In this document: one piece after another, positions 1 to 9,175 of the stretch | Position numbering within the stretch: the stretch's first letter is position 1 | Layout: every line of letters starts with the position of its first letter | The notes under the pieces: model-generated | Seen by the model: the letters and a program-made list of their open reading frames with translations, nothing else | The model's database searches: none | Told to the model about the DNA's origin: nothing | Made by a program: the position numbers and the translations under genes | DNA from: Acidimicrobiia bacterium | GTDB lineage: Bacteria > Actinomycetota > Acidimicrobiia > Acidimicrobiales > Bin134 | Assembly (NCBI GenBank): GCA_022825005.1 | Contig: JAJDYU010000017.1 | Location: 1-63,514, forward strand | Length of the DNA stretch: 63,514 bases | Direction of reading: 5' to 3'

Positions 1-1053
1 GGCCGCGAGCTGGTGCTGGCCAACAAGCGCGACGACCAGCTGTTCCAGAACCAGCCCCAGGCGCTGGCCATGGTGGAGGAGGACGACTCGCTGGCTGCTT
101 TCGTGGCCACCCTCTTGTTCTTCGGGGCCGACACTCTCAACGACGCCGGGGTGCCCACCTTCGGCTGGGGAATCCACAACGAGTTCGCCGACCGGCGCAA
201 CATCTTCGGCCATGTCGCCCCGAACTGCATCGGCTGCATCCACCAGCTGTGGCCCTATGTGGCCAGCCAGGTAGGGGCCACCAAGGCCGGAGTCTTCGGC
301 TACGGCAACAGCGAGAACTCCAAGATCTGCGCCGAGGGCACCCGCGACTCCATCGAGCGCTACAGCGCCGAGGCCGGCGGAATGACCGTGGAGTTCTTCG
401 ACACCTCCATCGAGTTCGGCCTGGCCGGAGGCGTCGCGCCCCAGGTGTCGGAGATGAAGGACAAGGGCGTCGACATCATCTACACCTGCCTCGACCTGAA
501 CGGCATGCGCACCATCGCCCAAGAGCTGGTGAAGCAGGACTACCGCGACGACGTGGTCATGTACCACCCCAACACCTACAACCACGACTTTGTGGCCGCC
601 AACGCCGACCTCTTCGAGGGCGACTTGGTGTTCACCCAGTTCGTCCCCTTCGAGGCCAACATCGACAGCCGCATCCAGGAGGCGTTCTTCCAGTACACCG
701 CCGATATCAAGGTGGAGGAGCAAACCATGGTCGGCTGGCTCAACGCCCACCTCTTCTACGAGGGCCTGCTGGCCGCCGGCCCCGAATTTGACCGGTCCTC
801 GCTGGTCGACGCGTTGCGCACCTTCGACGACTACAGCCACGACGGGCTCACCAATCCCGTCGACTGGAGCCGCCAGATCACCCTGCCCAACAACGATCCC
901 AATGCTGACTACCAGTACCGCTGCTTGACCGGCGTCCAGATAGTGGATGGCGGCTTCGAGCAGTGGACCGGCGAGCCCGGCAAGCCGTGGCTGTGCTGGG
1001 AGACCGTCCGAGAAGACTGGCACGAACCCGAGGCCCTCACGTTCGCAGGCTGA
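1..1053 (+). CDS. Branched-chain amino acid-type ABC transporter substrate-binding protein, 5'-truncated by window edge
   Basis: The reading frame is open from the first base, so the signal peptide and N-terminal lobe lie outside the window. About 350 residues are visible. They show the alternating alpha/beta pattern of a Leu/Ile/Val-binding periplasmic (type I) fold, including a central stretch about conversion to a 'DKGVDIIYTCLDLNGM' ligand-cleft segment and a Trp-rich C-terminus. The stop at 1051-1053 is followed after 29 bases by a fused LivHM permease, LivG and LivF, so this is the extracellular receptor of that importer. The ligand cannot be told: LivK-like proteins in such genomes bind amino acids, amides or aromatic acids. 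Confidence 0.85.
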   Translation, partial: GRELVLANKRDDQLFQNQPQALAMVEEDDSLAAFVATLLFFGADTLNDAGVPTFGWGIHNEFADRRNIFGHVAPNCIGCIHQLWPYVASQVGATKAGVFGYGNSENSKICAEGTRDSIERYSAEAGGMTVEFFDTSIEFGLAGGVAPQVSEMKDKGVDIIYTCLDLNGMRTIAQELVKQDYRDDVVMYHPNTYNHDFVAANADLFEGDLVFTQFVPFEANIDSRIQEAFFQYTADIKVEEQTMVGWLNAHLFYEGLLAAGPEFDRSSLVDALRTFDDYSHDGLTNPVDWSRQITLPNNDPNADYQYRCLTGVQIVDGGFEQWTGEPGKPWLCWETVREDWHEPEALTFAG

Positions 1054-1082
1054 CGGTCCTCTGAGCGGAGGCTGAGCCGACC

Positions 1083-3161
1083 ATGACCGCCAGCGTCCTA
1101 GCCGCCGGGGTCCTGGAAGACACCATCCGGGCGTTCTTCCAGGGCCTTCCCATCGGCGCGGGGTTCGCCCTGGTGGCCATGAGCTTCGTGCTCACCTACA
1201 AGACCTCGGGGGTGTTCAACCTGGCCTTCGGGGCGCAGGCCTTCATCAGCGCCGCCACCTATTTCGAGCTGCACGTGCGGCGCGATTGGCCCATCTGGTC
1301 GGCGGTGCTGGTGGCGGTGGTGCTGGTGGCCCCGGTGCTCGGGCTGCTTTTGGAGCGGCTGATATTCCGCCACGTCCACGCCTCCTCCGCGGTGGCCAAG
1401 CTGGTTATCTCGCTCGGCCTGCTCGTCGCTCTGCCCGAGCTGTTCAAGCTCATCGTCGACTACAACCGCGAGCAGCCCTTCGGCGCGGTGGGCATCATTC
1501 CCAACGGCACCACCGTCTACCGGCTGTTCGGCCGCTACCCCGTCACCCGCGACGAGATCGCCGCATTCGTCATCGTGGTGGCCGCCGCGGTGGCCCTGGC
1601 CGCTCTGTTCCGCTACACCCGCCTGGGCCTGCGCATCCGGGCCGTGGTGCAGAGCCCCCGCATGACCGAGCTCAACGGGGTCAACGCCGACTGGGTGTCG
1701 TCGGGCTCGTGGATGCTGTCCAGCTTCTTCGCCGGTCTGGCCGGGGTGCTGCTGGTGCCCACCACGTCGTCGCTGGGCACGGTGCTGGAGCCAACCGGCT
1801 ACTTCCCGATCGTTATCTCCGCGTTGGCCGCCGCCGCGCTGGGCCGCCTGGTGAGCCTGCCCGCCGCCCTGTTCGGCGGCCTCTTGCTGGGGGTGGTCAC
1901 CACCCAGATGCGCACCCATGTGCCCCGGAACAACGTCATCTTGGCCGAGTTGCAGGGCCCCGCGCTGCCCTACGTGATGCTGTTCGCCATCATCGTGTTC
2001 TGGCCCGCCATCCGCCGCCAGGTGGCCGGCGCCGACCCGCTGCTGGGGGTGTCGCCGCCCCCGCCCGCGCTGGCCGCCACCAGCCGCAGCCAGGGCATGA
2101 CCATCTACACCCGGATCATGGCCCTGGCCTTTTTCACCGCGGTGGGCATCTTTGCCTTCGGCTACGCCAACAACTTCTGGATCTCCCGCATCACCCACTC
2201 GGTGATCTTCTCCATCATCTTTTTGTCCATCGTGGTGTTCACCGGCCTCGGCGGCCAGATCGCCCTGTGCCAGGTGACGTTTGCCGCCATCGGGGCGTTC
2301 GGCGCCATGCAGTTCGCCCAGCGCTGGGACATCTCGGTGATCGTCGGCATGCTGGCCGGCGCGGCCATCGCCGCCGCGGTGGGAGCAGTGCTCAGCATTC
2401 CGGTGATGCGTCTGGGGGGCATCTGGCTGGCCATCGCCACCTTGGCATTCGCGCTGTTCTTCCACGACGTGTTGGTCAAGTACAGCTGGGTGGGCGGCTC
2501 GTTGTTCCACGGCCGCGGCGTGCCCCGGCCCGAGTTCTTGGGGGTCGACTTCTCCAGCCGCGAGAACTTCCTCATCTTGTGCGTCGCCATCTTGGTGCTG
2601 GTGGGGGTGCTGGTGATCCTCATCCGCGAGTCCAGCACCGGCATGGCGCTGCGGGCGCTGCGGGGCTCGGAGACCGCGGCCGAGTCCATCGGGGTGATCT
2701 CGTGGCGGAGCCGGGTGATCGTGTTCTCAGTGTCGGCCGGCATTGCCGCCATCGGCGGGGGGCTGTTGGCCATGGAGGAGAGGCTGGTGGGATACGAGGC
2801 CAACTTCGACCCCCAGACCGGGCTGTTCTGGCTGGTGATCGTGGTGGTGCTGGGCGCCCGCACCGTGGAGGGCGGCATCCAGGCCGGCGTGGCCTTCGTG
2901 ATCTTCCCCGAGCTGGTGCTCCACCGCTGGCTCGGGCTCGACGGGGCGTGGCGGTACGTGCTGTTCGGCTTCGCCGCCATCTCATTCGCCCGCCATCCCG
3001 AGGGCCTGCTCGAACACGGCAAGCGCCGCTCGCAGGCCATGATGCAGCGCATGTTCGCCCGCCGCGAGCCGGCCATGGCCCCAGTCGGTGCCGGAGCCGG
3101 GGCCCCAGCCGGTGCCGGGCCCACGGCCGACGCCGAAGCCGAAACGGGAGATGAGCCGTGA
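1083..3161 (+). CDS. livHM: Fused LivH-LivM permease of a branched-chain amino acid-type ABC transporter
   Basis: This 692-residue polytopic membrane protein joins the two permeases that are normally separate. Residues about 10-320 are LivH-like (N-terminal segment with 'YKTSGVFNLAFGAQAF'). Residues about 340-640 are LivM-like ('GLGGQIALCQVTFAAIGAF', then 'GGIWLAIATLAFALFF'). The C-terminus is a charged, Ala/Gly/Pro-rich cytoplasmic tail of about 45 residues. The ATG at 1083 follows the binding-protein stop at 1053. The gene overlaps livG by four bases (stop at 3159-3161, next start at 3158), which points to translational coupling. Fused LivHM proteins are known in actinobacteria; the second Liv operon in this window keeps the two genes separate. 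Confidence 0.9.
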   Translation: MTASVLAAGVLEDTIRAFFQGLPIGAGFALVAMSFVLTYKTSGVFNLAFGAQAFISAATYFELHVRRDWPIWSAVLVAVVLVAPVLGLLLERLIFRHVHASSAVAKLVISLGLLVALPELFKLIVDYNREQPFGAVGIIPNGTTVYRLFGRYPVTRDEIAAFVIVVAAAVALAALFRYTRLGLRIRAVVQSPRMTELNGVNADWVSSGSWMLSSFFAGLAGVLLVPTTSSLGTVLEPTGYFPIVISALAAAALGRLVSLPAALFGGLLLGVVTTQMRTHVPRNNVILAELQGPALPYVMLFAIIVFWPAIRRQVAGADPLLGVSPPPPALAATSRSQGMTIYTRIMALAFFTAVGIFAFGYANNFWISRITHSVIFSIIFLSIVVFTGLGGQIALCQVTFAAIGAFGAMQFAQRWDISVIVGMLAGAAIAAAVGAVLSIPVMRLGGIWLAIATLAFALFFHDVLVKYSWVGGSLFHGRGVPRPEFLGVDFSSRENFLILCVAILVLVGVLVILIRESSTGMALRALRGSETAAESIGVISWRSRVIVFSVSAGIAAIGGGLLAMEERLVGYEANFDPQTGLFWLVIVVVLGARTVEGGIQAGVAFVIFPELVLHRWLGLDGAWRYVLFGFAAISFARHPEGLLEHGKRRSQAMMQRMFARREPAMAPVGAGAGAPAGAGPTADAEAETGDEP

Positions 3162-3928
3162 GCCTGCTAGTGGCCGACGGCATCACCAAGCGGTTCGCGG
3201 GCATCACCGCCCTGCAAGATGTGAGCATCGCGCTCGAAAAAGGCGAGCGGGTGGGCCTCATCGGCCCCAACGGCGCGGGCAAGACCACCCTGTTCAACTG
3301 CCTTCTGGGCCTGTTGCGCCCCGACGTCGGATCGGTGGACTTCGACGGCCAAGACATCACCCGCCTGCCCGTCTACCGCCGGGCCCGCCTGGGCATCGGG
3401 CGCACCTTCCAGCGAGTGGAGCTGTTCAGCGGATCGTCGGTGCGAGATCACCTGCTGTTCGCCCACCGCATCCGCAGCGGCACCGGCGCCCTGTGGAAGG
3501 ACGTGCTCGGCCTGGGCCTGCCCAAGCCGGCCGAGATCGAGCGCTGCGACGACCTTTTGGAGAGCCTCGGGCTGGGCGGCATGGGCGACGAGCCCATCGA
3601 GGCCCTCAGCCTGGGCCAGAGCCGGCTGGTGGAGGTGGCCCGAGCGCTCATGACCCAGCCCCGGGTGGTGCTGCTCGACGAGCCCTCCTCGGGGCTGGAT
3701 CGGGCCGAGACCAACGCTCTGGCCGAGACCCTGGCCCGCATCCAATCCGAGCAGGGGTTCGGCCTGTTGCTGGTGGAGCACGACGTGGAGCTGGTGGCGT
3801 CGTTCACCAAGCGCACCTACGTGCTCAACTTCGGGCGCCTCATCACCAGCGGCGCCACCCCCGAGGTGATGCGCGACCCCGAGGTGCGGGCCGCCTACCT
3901 GGGCGACTTCGTGGCGGGCACGCCATGA
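3158..3928 (+). CDS. livG: LivG-type ABC transporter ATP-binding protein
   Basis: This 256-residue ATPase is one of two nucleotide-binding subunits of the adjacent importer. The Walker A 'GPNGAGKT' is at residues 36-43, Walker B is 'VVLLDEPSSGLD' and the H-loop lies in 'LLVEHD'. The ABC signature reads 'LSLGQSRLVEVARAL' instead of the common LSYGQ/LSGGQ, a mild variant. The C-terminal extension is typical of LivG, with a segment ending in 'VRAAYLGDF'. The start is a GTG inside the livHM stop overlap, and the stop overlaps the livF start (ATGA at 3925-3928), so the whole operon appears tightly coupled. Confidence 0.93.
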   Translation: MSLLVADGITKRFAGITALQDVSIALEKGERVGLIGPNGAGKTTLFNCLLGLLRPDVGSVDFDGQDITRLPVYRRARLGIGRTFQRVELFSGSSVRDHLLFAHRIRSGTGALWKDVLGLGLPKPAEIERCDDLLESLGLGGMGDEPIEALSLGQSRLVEVARALMTQPRVVLLDEPSSGLDRAETNALAETLARIQSEQGFGLLLVEHDVELVASFTKRTYVLNFGRLITSGATPEVMRDPEVRAAYLGDFVAGTP

Positions 3929-4695
3929 ACGGTCCCGCTGAGACCGCCGCCGCCCCTGTGGCCGCCCCCGCCCCGCTCGAGATCCCCGTGCTGGAACTGC
4001 GCCATGTGAGCGCAGCCTACGGGCCGTTCAGGGCGCTGTTCGATGTGTCGCTGTCGGTGGCCGAGGGCGAGAGCGTGGCGCTTTTGGGCCGCAACGGCGC
4101 GGGCAAGACCACCGTGGCCCGAGTGGCCAGCGGCCTGGTGGCGCCCACCGAGGGCGAAGTCATGGTCGACGGCAACGACTTCACCAAAACCCGCACCTAC
4201 CGCTACGCCAAGGCCGGCGTGGTACACGTGCCTGAGGGACGGGCGGTGTTCGGTGACTTCTCGGTGGAGGAGAACCTCACCCTGGCCTTCTCCCGAACCC
4301 ACGACCGCTCCGGGGTGCGCGACGCCCTGGCCCGGGCCTTCGAGCTTTTCCCTCCCATAGCCCAGCGCCGCCGACAGATCGCCGGCACCCTGTCGGGCGG
4401 AGAGCAGCGCATGCTGGCGATGGCCCGGGTGCTGGTGGAAACCCCCCGGCTGCTCATCGCCGACGAGCTGTCTTTAGGCCTGGCCCCCATCGTCACCGAC
4501 GAGGTGTACGCCGTGCTCGGCCGCATCCGCGACGCCGGCACATCTTTGCTCATCGTCGAGCAGCACATGGGCCACGCCCTGGCTCTGTGCGACCGGGCCG
4601 TCTTGCTCGACCATGGCGCCATTTCCTGGCAGGGGCCCACCGATGAGGCCGCCAAGGCGATAGGCGCCGCGCTGTTTGACGCTGGCGCTCAATAG
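3925..4695 (+). CDS. livF: LivF-type ABC transporter ATP-binding protein
   Basis: This is a 256-residue ATPase. The ATG at 3925 overlaps the livG stop, and translation from there gives an Ala/Pro-rich leader of about 20 residues before the ABC fold. Walker A is 'GRNGAGKT' and the signature is 'LSGGEQRMLAMARVL'. Walker B is 'LLIADELSLGLAP', where most LivF proteins have LLLLDEPSLGLAP: the catalytic D-E pair remains but Pro is replaced by Leu. The H-loop is in 'LLIVEQHMGHAL'. With LivG it powers uptake through LivHM. A longer frame running upstream from 3088 is a shadow over livG. Confidence 0.92.
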   Translation: MNGPAETAAAPVAAPAPLEIPVLELRHVSAAYGPFRALFDVSLSVAEGESVALLGRNGAGKTTVARVASGLVAPTEGEVMVDGNDFTKTRTYRYAKAGVVHVPEGRAVFGDFSVEENLTLAFSRTHDRSGVRDALARAFELFPPIAQRRRQIAGTLSGGEQRMLAMARVLVETPRLLIADELSLGLAPIVTDEVYAVLGRIRDAGTSLLIVEQHMGHALALCDRAVLLDHGAISWQGPTDEAAKAIGAALFDAGAQ

Positions 4696-4710
4696 TCAAT
4701 AATGGGGCCC

Positions 4711-5910
4711 ATGAGCACGAAGACCGTTGAGTTCGATCCGTTCAGCCGGGACTTCTTCGACGATCCCTACGACACCTACGCCGACCTGCGGGAACACGCC
4801 CCCTGCTACTACAGCGAGCAGTACGACTTCTACGCCCTGAGCCGCTTCGACGACGTGGTGGCCGGACACCGCGACCACGCCACATTCAGCTCCACCCATG
4901 GCCAGACCTACGAGCAGCTGACGTCGGGCGAACCGGCGCAGCTGGGGTCGATAATCTCCATGGACCCGCCCGAGCACACTCGCTACCGCAAGCTGGTGTC
5001 CCGCTCGTTCACCCCCCGCTCCATCGGCAACTACGAGGCGCTGGTGCGCGAGATCATCAGCGGCTATCTCGATCCGCTCATGGGCCGGCGCCAGTTCGAC
5101 ATCTTGGAGGAGTTCGCCGCCCCGTTCCCCGTCGAGATCATCTCCACCATATTGGGCGTGCCCCCCGAAGATCGTCAGCAGATCAGGCATTGGACCGACG
5201 CCATGCTCCACCGCGAGGAAGGCTCGGCCATGGGCAGCCAGGCCGCGGCCGAAGCAGGCATGGCCCAGGGCATGTACCTATTCCAGCTCTCCCAGCAGAA
5301 GCGCGCCGAACCGGCCGACGACATGATCTCCGCGCTGATCGAGGCCCAAGTGGAGACCGACAGCGGTGATCTCACCCATCTCGACGACGCCGAGATTGCC
5401 GGTCTCGGCACGCTGTTGGCCGCGGCCGGATCGGAGACGGTCACCAAGCTGGTGGGCAACGCCATGGTGCTGTTCCACCGCCATCCCGACCAGTGGGCCA
5501 AGGTGCTGCACGATCCCAGCGTCCTCGGCACCGCGGTGGAGGAGATTCTCCGCTACTGGGCGCCCTCGCAGTACCAGGGCCGCTACTCCATGGTCGACTC
5601 AGAGTGGCACGGGGAAACCATCCCCAAGCACAAGCCGGTGTTTTTGATCACCGGGGCGGCCAACCGCGACCCCCGCCGCTACGACGATCCCGACAAGTTC
5701 GACATCACCCGCGACCCCGGCCTGGCCGTGGGCCTGGGCCACGGCCTCCACGTGTGCTTGGGCGCGGCGCTGGCCCGCTTGGAGAGCCGGGTGGCCATCG
5801 AGGAGATCGCCCGCCGCTGGCCCGCCTTCGAGGTCAACGAAGAGGGCTTGCGCCGGGTGCAGATGTCCAACGTGGCCGGCTACTCCTCAGTGCCGATCAC
5901 CGTCTCCTAG
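4711..5910 (+). CDS. Cytochrome P450
   Basis: This is a soluble bacterial P450 of 399 residues, close to the usual 400-410. The I-helix motif is 'AAAGSETVTK' (A-G-x-E-T instead of A-G-x-D-T), the K-helix ExxR is in 'VEEILRYW', and the heme-ligand loop is 'GLGHGLHVCLG' with the proximal Cys. Leu-Gly stands where Phe-Gly is usual in FGxGxHxC. Residues such as 'SMDPPEHTRYRKLVSRSFTP' are typical of CYP families acting on terpenes, steroids or small aromatics. I use the ATG at 4711 (MSTKTVEF); an in-frame ATG at 4702 would add three residues. The gene lies 15 bases after livF, so it may be co-transcribed and act on the imported compound. No ferredoxin gene is adjacent. Confidence 0.92.
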   Translation: MSTKTVEFDPFSRDFFDDPYDTYADLREHAPCYYSEQYDFYALSRFDDVVAGHRDHATFSSTHGQTYEQLTSGEPAQLGSIISMDPPEHTRYRKLVSRSFTPRSIGNYEALVREIISGYLDPLMGRRQFDILEEFAAPFPVEIISTILGVPPEDRQQIRHWTDAMLHREEGSAMGSQAAAEAGMAQGMYLFQLSQQKRAEPADDMISALIEAQVETDSGDLTHLDDAEIAGLGTLLAAAGSETVTKLVGNAMVLFHRHPDQWAKVLHDPSVLGTAVEEILRYWAPSQYQGRYSMVDSEWHGETIPKHKPVFLITGAANRDPRRYDDPDKFDITRDPGLAVGLGHGLHVCLGAALARLESRVAIEEIARRWPAFEVNEEGLRRVQMSNVAGYSSVPITVS

Positions 5911-5947
5911 CCCTTGATTTCGATCATCTTCAAGCTATCCTGAGCAG

Positions 5948-6145
5948 GTGGAGCCGAATACCAAAAGGGCGCTAACCAAGCCTGATCCGGGCTCCCCCGA
6001 CTACGACTACAGCGAGATTGATCGCAAATCCGAGCAGGCCGAAGCTGAAATGCAAGAGATCATCGACCATGGACTGCCCTTGGACGACTTGACGACTCTT
6101 GAAGACATCAAACAGCAAATAGCCCGCCACCGCAGATCCTCATAG
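5948..6145 (+). CDS. Small acidic hypothetical protein; possible antitoxin of a two-gene unit
   Basis: This is a 65-residue protein from a GTG start, rich in Asp/Glu and predicted to be helical ('SEIDRKSEQAEAEMQEIID'). It has a basic C-terminus ending in 'IARHRRSS' and no recognised domain. It stops five bases before the next small gene, whose product looks faintly like a RelE/ParE toxin, so the pair has the size, order and spacing of an antitoxin-toxin operon. This function is an inference from layout only. The pair sits between the P450 and the second Liv operon. Confidence 0.45.
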   Translation: MEPNTKRALTKPDPGSPDYDYSEIDRKSEQAEAEMQEIIDHGLPLDDLTTLEDIKQQIARHRRSS

Positions 6146-6150
6146 CTCCA

Positions 6151-6414
6151 TTGGCCTGGAAGTTCAGGTCGCTCGACAGCGCTTTCGAGCTCTGGGCAGC
6201 GGGTAGGGATTATCAAGACAGATTGGAGTTGCTGCATCGACTGGCGACGCTGCTCGATCACCCGATGTCCGACCTACCAGGAAGGCCGCAGCCGGGCCGC
6301 CCTCCCACCCGCCGCTGGGAAGACCTAGGGCAGGCTTACGTGTTCTTCATAGTCTTTGAAGCCCAAGGAGTTCTCTCAGTCACCGATCTGGTGAGCAAGC
6401 AGGGAGACGAGTAG
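6151..6414 (+). CDS. Small hypothetical protein with RelE/ParE-like outline; possible toxin
   Basis: This is an 87-residue protein from a TTG start. A helical first half ('YQDRLELLHRLATLLDHP') is followed by a basic, proline-rich loop and a C-terminal strand pair ('LGQAYVFFIVFEAQGVLSVT'). That order (helices, Arg-rich loop, beta hairpin) is reminiscent of RelE/ParE superfamily toxins, but no catalytic signature can be claimed. It is five bases downstream of a small acidic gene. A GC-rich hairpin at 6439-6472 lies between it and the convergent binding-protein gene. Confidence 0.45.
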   Translation: MAWKFRSLDSAFELWAAGRDYQDRLELLHRLATLLDHPMSDLPGRPQPGRPPTRRWEDLGQAYVFFIVFEAQGVLSVTDLVSKQGDE

Positions 6415-6438
6415 TCAATAGCGGGCCCACAACGCGAA

Positions 6439-6472
6439 CGACCCCCGCCCGACAGCAGCCGGACGGGGGTCG
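6439..6472. terminator. GC-rich hairpin between convergent genes
   Basis: Nine-base perfect arms (CGACCCCCG at 6439-6447 and CGGGGGTCG at 6464-6472) enclose a 16-base loop, between the ends of a plus-strand small gene (6414) and a minus-strand binding-protein gene (6488). The position suggests a bidirectional terminator. There is no T-run on either side. Confidence 0.55.
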
Positions 6473-6487
6473 CCTCGGTCTAGGCGA

Positions 6488-7942
6488 CTATTGGCCGTAG
6501 GTGCCGGTCTCGCCCTCGTACGAGAACACGTCGCTTCTGGGCTCGTAGCGGGCGCCGTCGGCGTCCACCACCAGTTCTTCCACGCGTCCGGATTCCACCA
6601 GGTAGGAGTCGTTTGCCCCATCCATGGTCCGCCTTGCGTTGCCCAGCGCTCCACGGGACTCGATATCCATCTGCCAGGAAGCTCGCATCACGTTGGTGCG
6701 GTTGATGCCGCCGTCCATCTCGGCTGCGGCCAGCAGGATCTCATGCAATATCTCGCCAAAGATGTAGCCCAAGGCGTGCGATTCGGCATCGGGGTCGACG
6801 CCCTGGCTCTCCAGCGCGCCCCGCACAAACTGCACCCACTCGTCGTCGGCCAGTGCCGCATCCGAAAGGTCTTTCTGGGTGTTCACCAGCCGGATTCCGT
6901 TGGCAAATGGTCCGATCGGCACCCAGAATGTGGCGATTCGCTGGCACCCATTTGACACCAAGATGAGCGGCTCCCAAGTGGTGATCTGACCGATCCCCAG
7001 AACGCCTCTCGGGCAGAACGCCCCTGAAGTGGCCAATATCGCCACGTCAGCGCCGCTGGCCGCCATGGTTGTGACGTCGATGCTGTCGGCCAGTGGATCG
7101 TGCTTGACTTCCTCCACGACCTCGATCCCGAATCCACCAGCGCATTCGTTGAAGGCCACCCGCCACGCCTCACCGGCATCGTTGTCCAGTGAGTGGATGG
7201 CAACCGTGGCTCCCGAACCGATCTCGTCTGATACGTGCTGGCACCAAACCCGGGCCTCGGTCTCATACGACATCAGCGCGCCGGTGGTCCACGGATAATT
7301 GTTCGGGTCGCCCCACTCGGGCAGGCCGGTCAAGTTCAAAAGCTGCGGAATGCACTCTTCGTTGAGCGTGCCCTGCACCGCCGCGTTGTTGGGGCTGCCC
7401 AGGATGCCGGCAAAGCCCAGCAGGTTCTCAACGTCGATCATCTCCTCCACGTTGGTAACTGTGCGGCGAGACTCATAGTTGTCGTCTCGGATCACCATCG
7501 TCACCTGGCGCCCGTCGATAGGGCCGACCGCGTCGAAATAGAGCTGGATGCCATCGCCTATCGTGCCGAAGGCGGCCAGTGATCCCGATCGGGGGAGGCT
7601 GGTGCCGAAACGGATCTCGGTGTCGGTCACCCCCTGGTAGTTGTCCCACTCGTCGGGGCACTCGGTGATGTCGATCACCGCACCGCCGCCCAACTCCACG
7701 ATGTTGGGGTCAGTGGGCTCTTCGGGCTCAGGCTCCGGCGCGGCCTCTTCCTCAACCTCTGGTTCTGGTGCGGGCGCAGGCTCATCCTCGTCCTCAGGCT
7801 CCGGTGCGGGCGCAGGCTCATCCTCGGGGGCGGCCGGTGCCGGTTCGCTCACTGGTGCGTCATCGTCGTCGTTGCCGCAGGCACTGGCAACCATGGCGAA
7901 CACAACGAGCAGCCCGAACAAGATTCGCAGAAGCTTCGACAT
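6488..7942 (-). CDS. LivK-like substrate-binding lipoprotein of ABC transporter
   Basis: This is a 484-residue lipoprotein. The signal peptide has a lipobox ending '..VASAC' with Cys22, so the mature protein is expected to be membrane-anchored. Residues about 23-68 form a low-complexity acidic Pro/Glu/Asp linker with repeats of 'EPAPAPEPE'. The rest is a type I periplasmic-binding fold with 'IRFGTSLPRSGSLAAFGTIG' near the start of the mature domain. It is the last gene of a minus-strand operon (livG, livF, livH, livM, then this gene) and lies 87 bases downstream of livM. The ligand is unknown. Confidence 0.88.
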   Translation of the reverse strand: MSKLLRILFGLLVVFAMVASACGNDDDDAPVSEPAPAAPEDEPAPAPEPEDEDEPAPAPEPEVEEEAAPEPEPEEPTDPNIVELGGGAVIDITECPDEWDNYQGVTDTEIRFGTSLPRSGSLAAFGTIGDGIQLYFDAVGPIDGRQVTMVIRDDNYESRRTVTNVEEMIDVENLLGFAGILGSPNNAAVQGTLNEECIPQLLNLTGLPEWGDPNNYPWTTGALMSYETEARVWCQHVSDEIGSGATVAIHSLDNDAGEAWRVAFNECAGGFGIEVVEEVKHDPLADSIDVTTMAASGADVAILATSGAFCPRGVLGIGQITTWEPLILVSNGCQRIATFWVPIGPFANGIRLVNTQKDLSDAALADDEWVQFVRGALESQGVDPDAESHALGYIFGEILHEILLAAAEMDGGINRTNVMRASWQMDIESRGALGNARRTMDGANDSYLVESGRVEELVVDADGARYEPRSDVFSYEGETGTYGQ

Positions 7943-8029
7943 TGAGAGATCCCTTCTGAGGTTGGCTTCGGGAAAGAAGCAGCCCCGTAACCATACGCGG
8001 CTACAGCGACAAATTCAGTCCCGAAGAGC

Positions 8030-9175
8030 TCATCTCCCAGGGGGCTGGGGGGCCACCGGCATGAGCCGGGACTTGATGCGGCGGAACCCGTGAGCCGCCC
8101 CACCGGGCAGAGCGAAGGTGATGGCAATCAACAGCCCTCCCAAGATGGCCGCGCCATAGGGCCCCTCCAGGGCCACATCGGTACCCGGCAGAGTTTGGGT
8201 CTGGCTCGACCACAGGGGCACGTATTGAATGGCCAAACCGCCGACCACCGCGCCGTGCAGCGTTCCTGAGCCGCCCACGATCAGCCCCACGATGAGCAAT
8301 ATTGCCAAGGAGAATCCGAATTCGTCTGGCCCCACAAACCCCGAGTGCATGGCCAGCATTGTCCCGGCCACCCCGCCCACCGCCGCGCTGATGCCGAAGC
8401 TCAGCGTCTTGTAGGCGGCCAAGTTCACCCCGCTGGCCGCCGCACCCAGCGGGTTGTCGCGAATGGCCACAAAGGCCCGCCCCACCCGCCCGGCGAGAAT
8501 GTTGCGCACCAGCCAGAAGCACACCATGGCCATGATCACCAGCAAGAAGTACTTGTACACCGCCTCTTCTTGACGCCCGGTCAGCCCGTCGGGCACCCGA
8601 GAGCCCACCCCCGGTATGGCGTGCAGCCACTCGGTCACCGTGTCGAGCGGCGCCCACGTGGGCGGCTCCAAGTCGCTCTCGATCGAGAGCCCGTTGCTGC
8701 CCCCCGTACGGTTGGCCACATTCTCGAGCCGGATGATCGACGGGAACACTGCCGCCACCGCAAACGTCAGCAAACCCAGATACAGCCCTTGGATGCGCAG
8801 GGCTGGAAGCCCGAAGATCACCCCGAACAAAAACAGCCCCGGCACCACCACCCCGAGGGTCGACAGGTACGACCAGTGGAACTCGCTCACCATCACGGCG
8901 CTGAGATAGGCCCCCGACCCCACGAAGAAGCTGTGGCCCAAAGAGAGCTGCCCGCTGTAGCCGGTGGCGATGTTGAGTCCCAGAATGGCCACCATCAAAG
9001 CGATGGCCTGGCTGAGGTTGCCGAGCCCCACCGTGTAGCGGTTGCCGAAGATCGTCGGGCTGTAGGTGTCGGCGATCAGGAAGGGGATCAGCGCCACCAC
9101 CACGGCGAACAGCACCCACCCGATCACCTGGCGCTGCCGGTGCTGGCGGCTGCCTGCAACAACCGCGGCCTTCAC
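8030..9175 (-). CDS. livM: LivM-type permease
   Basis: This is a 381-residue inner-membrane permease. I start it at the GTG at 9175 (VKAAVVAG...), which overlaps the livH stop by four bases (GTGA). An upstream in-frame extension to 10045 merely shadows livH. The LivM signature 'GYSGQLSLGHSFFVGSGAY' is present, followed by 'ALRIQGLYLGLLTFAVAAVF' and the late 'EFGFSLAILLIVGLIVGGSG'. It should pair with LivH to form the channel of the second Liv importer. Confidence 0.9.
   Translation of the reverse strand: MKAAVVAGSRQHRQRQVIGWVLFAVVVALIPFLIADTYSPTIFGNRYTVGLGNLSQAIALMVAILGLNIATGYSGQLSLGHSFFVGSGAYLSAVMVSEFHWSYLSTLGVVVPGLFLFGVIFGLPALRIQGLYLGLLTFAVAAVFPSIIRLENVANRTGGSNGLSIESDLEPPTWAPLDTVTEWLHAIPGVGSRVPDGLTGRQEEAVYKYFLLVIMAMVCFWLVRNILAGRVGRAFVAIRDNPLGAAASGVNLAAYKTLSFGISAAVGGVAGTMLAMHSGFVGPDEFGFSLAILLIVGLIVGGSGTLHGAVVGGLAIQYVPLWSSQTQTLPGTDVALEGPYGAAILGGLLIAITFALPGGAAHGFRRIKSRLMPVAPQPPGR

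Noticed and set aside
1098..2510. 470-codon minus-strand frame opposite livHM
   Set aside because: Shadow frame; the plus-strand product has full LivH and LivM signatures.
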